Of a DNA stretch of 33,851 bases, positions 13,845 to 21,015 are shown one piece after another (within the stretch, counting starts at the first letter, position 1; each line of letters begins with the position of its first letter). The stretch spans positions 1 through 33,851 of IMG/VR virus record IMGVR_UViG_3300025327_001276; one strand, written 5' to 3'. The notes beneath the pieces are model-generated. The model was not told the DNA's origin. It ran no database searches and saw nothing but the letters and a program-made list of their open reading frames with translations. The translations under genes and the position numbers were made by a program. This DNA is from a virus.

Positions 13845-14043
13845 CAAAAAAAGTAGTATTGAACCAGTTTTTTATGTAAATGATAAAAAACAAGATACTT
13901 ATTCTAAATGGGTAATATGCGATAATTGCGGTCATTATCATGTGGCTACTTACAAAAAAAGAATATTGGAAGTTAACCAAACAATTATTTGTAAAAGATG
14001 TGAAGTACCGTTAGGTAGTGTTACTAAACTTGTAAAGGACTGA
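13837..14043 (+). CDS. Zinc-ribbon small protein
   Basis: The 68-residue protein has two Cys pairs, CDNCGHYH (C28, C31) and CKRC (C52, C55), spaced as a treble-clef/zinc-ribbon knuckle. The frame is open from 13744, but that region duplicates the coding of the 13653 gene. The ATG at 13837 overlaps that gene's end by eight bases and is the better start. The methylase gene starts two bases after its stop. Zinc binding is inferred from the motif, and the partner is unknown. Confidence 0.65.
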   Translation: MNDKKSSIEPVFYVNDKKQDTYSKWVICDNCGHYHVATYKKRILEVNQTIICKRCEVPLGSVTKLVKD

Positions 14044-14044
14044 G

Positions 14045-14479
14045 ATGCCTAAATTTTCAAAAGTCCTTTGGTCTAAAAAATCTGATGAGTGGGAAACACC
14101 TCAAAAATTATTTGATGAATTAAATGAGGAATTTCATTTTACATTAGATTCTTGTGCGACTGCTAAAAATGCAAAATGTATGAAATTTTATACTAAAAGA
14201 GATAATGGATTAGAACAGGATTGGGTAAGTCAGAATGTTTTTATGAACCCACCTTATAGTGAAATATATAATTGGGTAGAAAAAGCCTATAATACTAATC
14301 TAAATCACACCTATGCTATAACTGTAGCACTACTTCCAGCTCGTACTGATACTAAATGGTTTCATGAATTTTGTTATAAAAATTCTAATTGCGAAATACG
14401 TTTTATAAAAGGTAGACTTAAGTTTAATGGTGCTAAAAATTCAGCACCTTTTCCTTCAATGATTTGTATTTTTAGGTAA
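14045..14479 (+). CDS. dam: Phage DNA N-6-adenine methyltransferase (Dam family)
   Basis: The 144-residue protein fits the short phage Dam family (PF05869 type). It begins SKKSDEWETPQKLFDEL, as members usually do, then FTLDSCATAKNAKC, and has the catalytic NPPY at residues 68-71 and a late GRLKFNG...APFPSM block. It should methylate adenine in phage DNA, probably protecting it from host restriction or marking replication. AAAGGA precedes the ATG by about five bases. It is small but full-length for this family. The recognition site cannot be told from sequence. Confidence 0.88.
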   Translation: MPKFSKVLWSKKSDEWETPQKLFDELNEEFHFTLDSCATAKNAKCMKFYTKRDNGLEQDWVSQNVFMNPPYSEIYNWVEKAYNTNLNHTYAITVALLPARTDTKWFHEFCYKNSNCEIRFIKGRLKFNGAKNSAPFPSMICIFR

Positions 14480-14484
14480 AATTT

Positions 14485-14886
14485 ATGCCAGAATTTATAC
14501 GTTATTATATACCAAATATTTTTGTCGACAAAAAAGCAAATTGTGAAATAAAAGATGCTTTTATATCTGCTCTTGGTGCAACTGCTAATCAATTATTAGT
14601 AGCTGGTATTCCTGGTAAAAAATTAGTGATTTTATCGGGATGTGTATCAAGTAGTGGTATTGTAACAGCGATAACATTTAAAAGTGACAGTGGAGCTAAT
14701 GCTGTAATTAAGAGAGCTTATTGGACACCTTTGAATACAGGTGGTGGGCAACTAGGTGGTGTTACTGAAATGTATTTTAATCCGACTGGAATCTTTAGAT
14801 GTGATGCTGGTAAAGGTTTATTTATTGATAATTCTGCTGCTGTACTTGCACAAGTGGCGGTAAGTTATATTGAAGTGAATGTTTAA
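14485..14886 (+). CDS. Beta-rich virion-type accessory protein
   Basis: The 133-residue product is Gly/Ser/Val-rich, with predicted strands such as KKLVILSGCVSSSGIVTAI and AVLAQVAVSYIEVNV, and a GLFIDNSAAV turn. It resembles short beta-sandwich phage proteins carrying the pattern NPTGxFxxxxGxxLxxxxSA, usually unannotated and probably decoration or adhesion proteins. The assignment is from memory and tentative. AGGTAA precedes the ATG by about six bases. It sits directly before the exported fibre-like protein, which suggests a related role. Confidence 0.6.
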   Translation: MPEFIRYYIPNIFVDKKANCEIKDAFISALGATANQLLVAGIPGKKLVILSGCVSSSGIVTAITFKSDSGANAVIKRAYWTPLNTGGGQLGGVTEMYFNPTGIFRCDAGKGLFIDNSAAVLAQVAVSYIEVNV

Positions 14887-14898
14887 AAAAGGAAATTT

Positions 14899-15873
14899 AT
14901 GTTAAAGAAAATATTATTAAGTTTATTACTTACTAATTTATCTTATGCGGCTGATGTAACTGTATCTGGAGCAGATGATGCGAGTTCTTATACTATAGAA
15001 GGTGGCTTAGGCTTTACTGATACGGATGGAGCTATTATTCAAATATTTGGTAATACTCATGCTACTCAACCAGGTCGAGCAGCACTTTTAACTGGGACAG
15101 CTAGCTATATGTCTATTGGTACACGTGGCCCAAATTCAATTTTCTTTTTCAATAATAATATAAATACTATGACCATGAAAAATAATGGTAAAGTAGAATA
15201 TTTAGGAGATTCAACAAATTTTAATACTCAAGATATTTCAATGACTGCTAATACTTCTAGAATAAAAATAGGAGGTGGTTCTGATTCTGATACTTCTACT
15301 GGTGGAAGATTATTACTTCACGGCATTGATCACACTTTAGCTTCAGGTCAAGCGGGGATAGATGCAGGAGATACAAATAATGTCGGCTCTATTGCTGGTG
15401 CTAGTGCTTATATTTATACACATAGTCAACAACGTGTTTATTTTGGTACAGATTCCATGGAAAGGTGGGCTATTTCTGGAGGTCTAGTTGGTGACGTTGG
15501 GGAGCTTTATCAAGAATCAATTAATGGAGATGATATAGTTTTTAATAAAAGTTCTACACAGGTAAGAAACACTGTGACAGAATCTCTAGCTGCAACTGGT
15601 GCGACTCAAGGAACTGCTTTAGCTTTACCATCTACTATAAATGAAATAACTACAGCTAGCGTCACAGATTTAGCTCTTAAACTTCCAATAGCTGAGCGCG
15701 GTAAACAAATTACAATTATAAATAGTACTAGTACTGTTTTAACTGTGTTTCCAGATACAGGAGATCAAATTGCACCTAAAGCAGTAAATATAGGTCAGCC
15801 TATGCATAGTAATATAAATATGGTTTTTTTAGCTTTAAGTGACTCAAAATGGATAATATTAAATGCTTGGTAA
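14899..15873 (+). CDS. Exported fibre-like protein with signal peptide
   Basis: The 324-residue protein starts MLKKILLSLLLTNLSYAADV, a textbook Sec signal peptide with cleavage likely after SYA (residues 15-17). The rest is rich in Gly, Ser, Thr and Asn, with appendage-like strand repeats. It includes VYFGTDSMERWAISGG, a pattern common just before the end of phage tail-fibre and S74-chaperone-type proteins. The C-terminal part (GKQITIINSTSTVLTVFPD) looks like a beta-sandwich cap. AAAGGA precedes the ATG. A secretion signal on a fibre-like protein is unusual for a virion component. A host-surface-modifying or secreted adhesin role is inference. Confidence 0.75.
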   Translation: MLKKILLSLLLTNLSYAADVTVSGADDASSYTIEGGLGFTDTDGAIIQIFGNTHATQPGRAALLTGTASYMSIGTRGPNSIFFFNNNINTMTMKNNGKVEYLGDSTNFNTQDISMTANTSRIKIGGGSDSDTSTGGRLLLHGIDHTLASGQAGIDAGDTNNVGSIAGASAYIYTHSQQRVYFGTDSMERWAISGGLVGDVGELYQESINGDDIVFNKSSTQVRNTVTESLAATGATQGTALALPSTINEITTASVTDLALKLPIAERGKQITIINSTSTVLTVFPDTGDQIAPKAVNIGQPMHSNINMVFLALSDSKWIILNAW

Positions 15874-16072
15874 AGTAACTATAGAAGAAGATCCTAATTT
15901 AAAATTAAAACAAAAAATTCATAATTTATTTTCTAAGTTTAATAAAAGAAAATTTAATAAAAGAAGATTCAACTTAGTAAAAAGAATAAATGGCTTATTA
16001 AATAAAATAAAAGAATTAGAACCTGATTATTACAATAAAATGTGTGATAAAATAAAGGAGTTACTAAAATGA
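15863..16072 (+). CDS. Basic helical small protein
   Basis: The 69-residue Lys/Arg/Asn-rich protein contains SKFNKRKFNKRRFNLVKRIN, followed by a helix (NGLLNKIKELEPDYYNKM). It starts 11 bases before the end of the fibre-like gene, and its stop overlaps the next ATG. Its net positive charge would suit RNA or DNA binding. It is not recognised. Confidence 0.6.
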   Translation: MLGKVTIEEDPNLKLKQKIHNLFSKFNKRKFNKRRFNLVKRINGLLNKIKELEPDYYNKMCDKIKELLK

Positions 16073-16296
16073 AAGATACTAATATAGATGGATTTAGAGA
16101 AGGCTTTTATACGGCTAAACTTGCTATAATAATACTACTTAGTAAATTCTTTTTTGAAAGTAAAAGTAATACCTTTAGAGGGCTATCTACTGTAATTAAA
16201 ATAAAACAGTTTGATATCAATGATCTATTTAGATTAATTGAAGCCCTAGAATTAGAAGTATTTGATTTTGATTTAGATAATCAAATAATACATTAA
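16069..16296 (+). CDS. Hypothetical small protein
   Basis: The 75-residue product has a hydrophobic stretch around AKLAIIILLSKFFF (18-31) and an acidic C-terminus (LIEALELEVFDFDLDNQ). It starts by an ATGA overlap with the preceding gene. The hydrophobic run is short for a membrane span. It is unrecognised. Confidence 0.55.
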   Translation: MKDTNIDGFREGFYTAKLAIIILLSKFFFESKSNTFRGLSTVIKIKQFDINDLFRLIEALELEVFDFDLDNQIIH

Positions 16297-16301
16297 TTAG
16301 C

Positions 16302-16330
16302 TTGCTATCAATCTGATTGAGTGCTATAAA
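16302..16330 (+). promoter_or_regulatory. Promoter with compact operator variant
   Basis: TTGCTA (16302-16307) and TATAAA (16325-16330) are 17 bases apart. The spacer holds TCAATC-T-GATTGA (16308-16320), the same half-sites as elsewhere but with a one-base centre. The predicted start is about 16337, the A of an ATG. It should drive the lipoprotein and metalloprotease genes. Confidence 0.6.
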
Positions 16331-16336
16331 AACTAT

Positions 16337-16432
16337 ATGAAAGAGGATAGAGCTGTTTTAATTAGTTGTGTTATAATTGTAGCTATTTATATTATAGTAC
16401 AAGCTTTAATTGTTTTTATATTTACTAGGTGA
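16337..16432 (+). CDS. Micro membrane protein, possibly leaderless
   Basis: The 31-residue frame encodes MKEDRAVLISCVIIVAIYII and more hydrophobic residues, a single membrane helix. The ATG coincides with the predicted start of the 16302 promoter, so the message would be leaderless; no Shine-Dalgarno is present. Its end overlaps the Shine-Dalgarno of the lipoprotein gene. It may be real or only a leader peptide. Confidence 0.4.
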   Translation: MKEDRAVLISCVIIVAIYIIVQALIVFIFTR

Positions 16433-16437
16433 CTTTT

Positions 16438-16647
16438 ATGAAAAAATTAATTTTTATATTTTTTTTATTATTTGTTTCTTGTGGTGATACTAGCACATCT
16501 GTATCAGTAGATACTGATCAACAGCAAGGAGATGATTCACATGATACTGATAATTGTAATATCTGTAATACTTCTCAAGATTGTGCTGATTTAGGTTGTT
16601 TTGATAGTGATAAAACAGAAGAAAGTACAGAAGAAAATTCTTTATAA
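16438..16647 (+). CDS. Cys-containing acidic lipoprotein
   Basis: The 69-residue precursor starts MKKLIFIFFLLFVSCGDTST, with a signal sequence ending in a lipobox-like LFVSC (Cys15). The mature part is acidic and low in hydrophobics, with four further Cys residues in CNICNTSQDCADLGC. The frame opens at a GTG (16429), but AGGTGA lies five bases before the ATG at 16438. It sits nine bases ahead of the metalloprotease gene and is probably co-expressed. The cysteines suggest periplasmic disulfides. Its role is unknown. Confidence 0.7.
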   Translation: MKKLIFIFFLLFVSCGDTSTSVSVDTDQQQGDDSHDTDNCNICNTSQDCADLGCFDSDKTEESTEENSL

Positions 16648-16656
16648 TAAAATTTT

Positions 16657-17295
16657 ATGTATAAATTTTTAAGCTATTTATTAATAGTAATATATTTTTT
16701 TAACTTAAATCCAGCCGAAGCTCTCTTATCACTTAAAGAAAGAACGTTTTATGTAAAATTTATAGTAGCTGACTATGCTATAAATAAATTTATTCTTAAA
16801 GAATCATTTAAATTAGCTAAAGTAAAATTTAGAAAAATAGGAGTTATTATAAAACTCAGAAAAATTTATTATGTTAAAGATTTTACAAGTTCTTTACGTG
16901 CACCAGAATATTTTTATACTAGGTTTTACAAATGGATAAATGCATATAAAAATAAAAGAGTAAAAAGAAAAACTTTTACAATGTTTATTGTAACTCCTAT
17001 TGTAAATGAATTTGGTGGTAATCTTTATGGTGGACTTGGGTACGTTTGTGGAGAAGTAGGTCATAATTTTAGCATGATTCATGCTCATTATAATATTTAT
17101 AGAGTAGCTTTAGTTATGGCGCACGAACTTGGACATAATTTAGGAGCTATACATGATGATTATATTATTCCTAGTGTTATGAATAGTAATGCAAGCTTTA
17201 CCTGCGCTCCTAATTACAACTGCGACTTTAGTTTAGAGAGTAAAAAAGATATTAAGTATTGGCTAAGATTTGAAAAAAGAGAAGGAGAAATCTAG
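16657..17295 (+). CDS. Exported reprolysin/ADAM-like zinc metalloprotease
   Basis: The 212-residue protein starts with a hydrophobic signal peptide (MYKFLSYLLIVIYFFNLNPA) and carries the extended zinc signature HELGHNLGAIHD at 156-167 (H156, E157, H160, H166). This is followed by SVMN with Met175, placed as the Met-turn of metzincins. A Cys near GLGYVCG (131) and later C183 and C189 could form disulfides as in reprolysins (M12B). The domain is near minimal size and has no propeptide or cysteine-switch that I can see. It would act outside the cytoplasm, on host envelope or external protein. It is preceded by a lipoprotein and followed by a GTG-start micro-gene inside its stop. This is a very unusual phage cargo. 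Confidence 0.85.
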   Translation: MYKFLSYLLIVIYFFNLNPAEALLSLKERTFYVKFIVADYAINKFILKESFKLAKVKFRKIGVIIKLRKIYYVKDFTSSLRAPEYFYTRFYKWINAYKNKRVKRKTFTMFIVTPIVNEFGGNLYGGLGYVCGEVGHNFSMIHAHYNIYRVALVMAHELGHNLGAIHDDYIIPSVMNSNASFTCAPNYNCDFSLESKKDIKYWLRFEKREGEI

Positions 17296-17411
17296 TGGAA
17301 TATATTAGTTGTTTCCAAACTACGGGTTCAACTGGAACTTTTTATTATGGCAATGATAATTGTTATTTATATTATTGGAATGGCTATTTTTGGGTCGGTA
17401 GAAAGTTATGA
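17295..17411 (+). CDS. Aromatic/Gly-rich micro-protein
   Basis: The 38-residue frame begins at GTG sharing a base with the protease stop, with GGAG about seven bases upstream. The sequence is rich in Tyr, Trp, Gly and Asn (YYGNDNCYLYYWNGYFWVG) and has two Cys. Its stop overlaps the next ATG. The good Shine-Dalgarno and the overlaps support it. Function unknown. Confidence 0.5.
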   Translation: MEYISCFQTTGSTGTFYYGNDNCYLYYWNGYFWVGRKL

Positions 17412-17764
17412 ACGATGATTCAATAAAAAAAATATTACAAGATGGACTAGATAATCCAAACACTATAGCGATAAAAAGTCTAAGTATAATATATCTCGAT
17501 AAATCATCGAAGCCTTATACTGAACTATTAGATGGTATACAAATTGAATGTGAAATAGAAGGCGAACAAAGGTTAACTGCTTATTCGATCATAAAACTAA
17601 CAATGAGTCAACTTATAGAAGCTGTAAGAAGGTCTCACGAGCTAGGTCTTCATAATAAAAATAAAGAATTTAGAGAAAAAATTAGATACGAGCATGAAAG
17701 AAAGAAAAATAATTTAAAAAATTTAGAAAAAATAAAATATTTTTCTACAGGGAGTGAGGTTTGA
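17408..17764 (+). CDS. Hypothetical protein with basic C-terminal helix
   Basis: The 118-residue product has an N-terminal mixed region (IAIKSLSIIYLDKSSKPYTE) and a long charged helix near the end (KEFREKIRYEHERKKNNLKN). It starts by an ATGA overlap with the micro-gene at 17295. It is not recognised. Confidence 0.6.
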   Translation: MNDDSIKKILQDGLDNPNTIAIKSLSIIYLDKSSKPYTELLDGIQIECEIEGEQRLTAYSIIKLTMSQLIEAVRRSHELGLHNKNKEFREKIRYEHERKKNNLKNLEKIKYFSTGSEV

Positions 17765-17786
17765 TTAAGCAAATAATAGAGGAAAT

Positions 17787-18029
17787 ATGAAAAAGAAAAT
17801 AAAAATTAAAGAGCGTATAACGAGTAGTGAGGAGTTATTAAAAAAGATTATGAAATCTAAAAGAGCTTTAGTTTTTGACTATACTTACGAACATGGAGAT
17901 TTAATTATACTAATCTATTCGTACGATATTAAAGGGATTGCTTTTGCAAAAATCTCGATCAAAGAGTTGATCGAACGTAGGAAAAATCTTAAAGGCATTG
18001 GTAAGAAATTTAAAAAACTAATTAAATAA
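17787..18029 (+). CDS. Basic hypothetical protein
   Basis: The 80-residue Lys-rich product has two charged helices around a strand-rich core (RALVFDYTYEHGDLIILIYS). GAGG/AGGAA precedes the ATG by about six bases. No family is recognised. Confidence 0.6.
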   Translation: MKKKIKIKERITSSEELLKKIMKSKRALVFDYTYEHGDLIILIYSYDIKGIAFAKISIKELIERRKNLKGIGKKFKKLIK

Positions 18030-18046
18030 GGGAATATAAGGAAAAA

Positions 18047-18550
18047 ATGACAACTAAGACAATATCAGAATTAGGTGAGGAATACCGCAATTTTAATCAA
18101 CCAGCACAGGGACGAACTTATATAACAACCGATAATACTGAAACGCTAGAAGAAAAAGCTGAAAAATATTTAGAATATCAATGTTGTGATTTTTACTTTT
18201 CTACTGTAGAGAAAACTTATCTTTCTTATTCTAAGAATCATCTCAAAAAAGCATATGCAGATGGTTACGAAAGAGGTTACAAACAACGCGATATAGATTT
18301 AGATAAAGCAAGCGGCGCAGATGATATTGAAAGAACAGCAGCACTTGCTAATTATAATCCAATGCCTGAGTGGAGATTAGGTGATGCTCTTTTACATGAA
18401 GATTACGGATCTGTAATTATAACAGATATCCAAGCTTTTAATACATACGCACGTAGTGCAACTGGGGTAAGAATTGAAATAACATCAGTGTGGATAAAAT
18501 GTATCTATCGCGATGGCAAACTTATTTGGAGTAAAAATAATGACAAGTGA
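18047..18550 (+). CDS. Hypothetical protein
   Basis: The 167-residue product has a helical N-terminal half with KKAYADGYERGYKQRDIDLD and a beta-like C-terminal half (WRLGDALLHEDYGSVIITDI...SVWIKCIYRDGKLIW). It is not recognised. An AAGGA lies about four bases before the ATG. It is the first of a run of overlapping genes leading into the DUF2800 nuclease. Confidence 0.65.
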   Translation: MTTKTISELGEEYRNFNQPAQGRTYITTDNTETLEEKAEKYLEYQCCDFYFSTVEKTYLSYSKNHLKKAYADGYERGYKQRDIDLDKASGADDIERTAALANYNPMPEWRLGDALLHEDYGSVIITDIQAFNTYARSATGVRIEITSVWIKCIYRDGKLIWSKNNDK

Positions 18551-18770
18551 ATTACAAAAAGCAGCAATTGCTTATGGGCTTGCAATATCAAACTTTTCTG
18601 GTAATGACTTTGACAGATTTTTACCACAACAAGATTTCATAAAAGGTGCTCTATGTCTTTTAGGGCAGGCTGAGAAATATGAGGAAAATATGATGTGTGT
18701 AAATGAGGAGGCAATAGGAGTTTTTGATTATTTAAGAGAATTTTGTGAGAAGGAATCAAATGACAGATAA
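18540..18770 (+). CDS. Hypothetical small protein
   Basis: The 76-residue product starts MTSELQKAAIAYGLAISNF. The frame extends upstream to 18513, but the ATG at 18540 has GGAG about seven bases upstream and overlaps the previous gene by only 11 bases. It is mostly helical and acidic. It is unrecognised. Confidence 0.6.
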   Translation: MTSELQKAAIAYGLAISNFSGNDFDRFLPQQDFIKGALCLLGQAEKYEENMMCVNEEAIGVFDYLREFCEKESNDR

Positions 18771-18984
18771 AACACCAAAGATAGAAGTAACTGCACCACC
18801 TAATAGTTTTATGTTTCTTAATAAAGATAATAAAACAGTAATAACTATATATGGTGACGGTACAATTAAATTTAATAAAGAAGATTTTCCTAATTTAACA
18901 GCAGATGACTTTGCTAAAGAATTTATAGAAGTAATTGAAAAACATGTTTTCCGTTATTCAGGAGACGCAAAAGATGACAAATGA
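18760..18984 (+). CDS. Hypothetical small protein
   Basis: The 74-residue product (MTDKTPKIEVTAPPNSFMFL...) contains a strand pattern TVITIYGDGTIKFN and an acidic helix. I use the ATG at 18760, with AAGGA about six bases upstream, rather than the frame opening at 18745. Similar short proteins with a YGDGTI motif occur in phages, but I cannot name a family. It overlaps the start of the nuclease gene by 11 bases. Confidence 0.6.
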   Translation: MTDKTPKIEVTAPPNSFMFLNKDNKTVITIYGDGTIKFNKEDFPNLTADDFAKEFIEVIEKHVFRYSGDAKDDK

Positions 18985-20167
18985 CCATTCTGACCGCACA
19001 CATGCTGCACTTGGCGGCTCTACTGCTGAAAGATGGCTTAATTGCCCAGGTTCAGTATTTTACATTAGGGATTTACCTAAAGAAATTCCTAGTGAAGCAG
19101 CACTTGAAGGTACAAAAGCGCATGAATATGCTGAAGTAATATTAGAAGGCTTTTTAAGTTATAAATTAGATGGAGTTCCACAAGACCCTCTTCTTGTTTT
19201 AAACGATGAATTATTTACTTTAGGAGAAACTTATAAAGATTTAGTTTGGAAAAATGTATTACAAGAATCAATTACTGATAAAAGTTATGCGTTAGAAGAT
19301 AAATTAGTGTTAGACAAACATTTAGAAATGTTTGGTTTTGTAGACTTTTGGGCTATTTATATTGACGATCACGGTAAAAAAACAGGAGTAATTGTAGACT
19401 TTAAATCAGGTTACACAGAAATCACTGTTAAAAACAATGCACAACTTGCTTTTTATGCCTGTGCTTTACGTGAAGAAATAGTTAGAAAAGGAAAAGATTT
19501 AGACAGAGTAAGGGCTATAATAATTCAGCCTAAAGTACATGAACCTTATAAAGAAGTTAATTTTACAGCGAAGCAATTAGATGTTTGGAGAACTAAATTT
19601 TTTAAAGCGGCTGAGCAGATTTTTGTTAAGAAAAAAGCTACTTTCAAAGTTGGAAGCTGGTGTAAATTCTGTCCCGCCCAAAGTATATGCAGTGTATATG
19701 CTAAAAAATTACAAAGTGAATTAAGTTTAAAATTAATTGAACCTGACGAAGAACTACTTCCTTTACCAGATAAATTAACTAATGAGCAATTGATAGCAGT
19801 CGTTTCAAAAGAAGATAAACTCATAGAATTTATAAAAGAATGTAAAAAATATATATTTAATAAAATAGATAGTGGTGATAAAAGCTATCCTTTTAAAATT
19901 GTGGAAGGTGTAAGTCGTAGAAAATGGCAGGAAAATCAAACTAAAATAGGGCTAGCACTTACTAAAGCTGGACTAACAGACGTGTATAGAACTGAATTAC
20001 GAACAATTACTGAAATAGAAAAAATGTTAAGTGATGAACATGGAAAAGATGATGCTAAAAATATTGTAAGTAAATATTGTGAGATGACTACTCCAAATAA
20101 AATTTTAGTTCCTATAGATGATAAAAGAGAAAGTGTAAAAACTAAATTAGATTATCTTAAGAACTGA
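18974..20167 (+). CDS. DUF2800 nuclease (RecB/Cas4-like, Fe-S type)
   Basis: The 397-residue protein fits DUF2800, a PD-(D/E)XK nuclease family paired with DUF2815 in phage replication modules. It opens HAALGGSTAERWLNCPGS and then has EAALEGTKAHEYAE, with the catalytic GFVDFW (D124) and VDFKSG (D142, K144). Cys24 and the C-terminal trio in SWCKFCPAQSICS (C230, C233, C239) have the arrangement of the iron-sulfur-cluster cysteines of Cas4/AddB/Dna2 nucleases. The frame extends to 18935, but the ATG at 18974 has AGGAG about eight bases upstream. It probably resects DNA ends for recombination-dependent replication with the DUF2815 protein. Confidence 0.88.
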   Translation: MTNDHSDRTHAALGGSTAERWLNCPGSVFYIRDLPKEIPSEAALEGTKAHEYAEVILEGFLSYKLDGVPQDPLLVLNDELFTLGETYKDLVWKNVLQESITDKSYALEDKLVLDKHLEMFGFVDFWAIYIDDHGKKTGVIVDFKSGYTEITVKNNAQLAFYACALREEIVRKGKDLDRVRAIIIQPKVHEPYKEVNFTAKQLDVWRTKFFKAAEQIFVKKKATFKVGSWCKFCPAQSICSVYAKKLQSELSLKLIEPDEELLPLPDKLTNEQLIAVVSKEDKLIEFIKECKKYIFNKIDSGDKSYPFKIVEGVSRRKWQENQTKIGLALTKAGLTDVYRTELRTITEIEKMLSDEHGKDDAKNIVSKYCEMTTPNKILVPIDDKRESVKTKLDYLKN

Positions 20168-20209
20168 AAATTAAAAACTTAAAAAACTTAAAATATAAGG
20201 AAATATAAA

Positions 20210-20959
20210 ATGAAAAAATATAAAAGTAAATATTATAAACACCCAAAATTCGGTCACGTTTACGGAGAACCAATTATGACTCCAGTAGGAAGATTCTGCT
20301 GGCCTAGTCTCATAAAACCAAAAGATGTGCCGCAAGGTTTTGATGGTGCCCCTCGCTATGAAGTAACTCTACTTCTTGATCAAAATGATAAAAAAGTTAA
20401 GGAATTTTACCGTAAAGTAAATTTTATGGTTAAAGAGATGTTAGAACTTTATAATCATAAAAATCCTGCTAAATTAAGTGGCCTTGACGCTGCAAAAGAC
20501 GGCGATGGATTTGACTTAGAAAAATATCCTTACTATGAAAATAGATTTATTCTAGTTGCTCGTAATGCAAAAGCAGTAGATATTTATAGTAAAGATGAAG
20601 AGAAAATTATGCCGTCTGAAATTATTGGTGGTGCTGAAGGTCGTATTTTAGTGACTCCAATTATAACTGCTAAGGGAGTCAGCTTTAAACTAGAATTAGT
20701 GCAGTTTATAAAAGACGATGGTACTCGTTATGGCGGTGCTAATCGCGACTTAAGTTCATTTTTAACAGCTCTAGATGAAGATTCAAAAGAGGAAGATGAA
20801 GATGAAGATGATGATGATTCAGAAGATGATAATGATGAGGATGAGGATGAAGACGAAGAGAAAGAGGAACATGATGATGAAGAAATTCCGACAAAGCTTG
20901 CAGCTAAAGGAAAAGGAAGACCCAAAAGAAAATTAGATTCAGCTTTAAATAAACTATAA
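20210..20959 (+). CDS. DUF2815 ssDNA-binding-like protein
   Basis: The 249-residue protein fits DUF2815, an OB-fold family thought to bind single-stranded DNA. Conserved-looking blocks are FCWPSLIKPKDVPQGFDGAP and RYEVTLLLDQND near the start. The C-terminus carries a Glu/Asp-rich run (about residues 186-225), longer than the usual acidic tail of SSB proteins, followed by a basic end (KGKGRPKRKLD). AAGGA precedes the ATG by about eight bases. A terminator hairpin follows at 20978. It acts with the nuclease before it and the polymerase after it. Confidence 0.85.
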   Translation: MKKYKSKYYKHPKFGHVYGEPIMTPVGRFCWPSLIKPKDVPQGFDGAPRYEVTLLLDQNDKKVKEFYRKVNFMVKEMLELYNHKNPAKLSGLDAAKDGDGFDLEKYPYYENRFILVARNAKAVDIYSKDEEKIMPSEIIGGAEGRILVTPIITAKGVSFKLELVQFIKDDGTRYGGANRDLSSFLTALDEDSKEEDEDEDDDDSEDDNDEDEDEDEEKEEHDDEEIPTKLAAKGKGRPKRKLDSALNKL

Positions 20960-20977
20960 ACTACCGACCATACTTTA

Positions 20978-21015
20978 GTGGGTTACTTTTGTCACAAGTA
21001 GCCCACATTTTTCTT
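20978..21015 (+). terminator. Intrinsic terminator immediately before polA
   Basis: GTGGGTTACTT (20978-20988) pairs with AAGTAGCCCAC (20996-21006) with one G-U and a seven-base loop, followed by ATTTTTCTT. The T-run ends at the base before the polA ATG at 21016, leaving no room for a Shine-Dalgarno. Confidence 0.75.

Noticed and set aside
20728-20925. Minus-strand poly-Ser open frame
   Set aside because: It is the antisense of the GAT/GAA-rich acidic tail of the DUF2815 protein, a codon-composition artefact.
20989-21015. Earlier in-frame TTG start for polA
   Set aside because: The TTG lies in the loop of a strong terminator hairpin and has no Shine-Dalgarno. The ATG at 21016 gives a normal exonuclease N-terminus.
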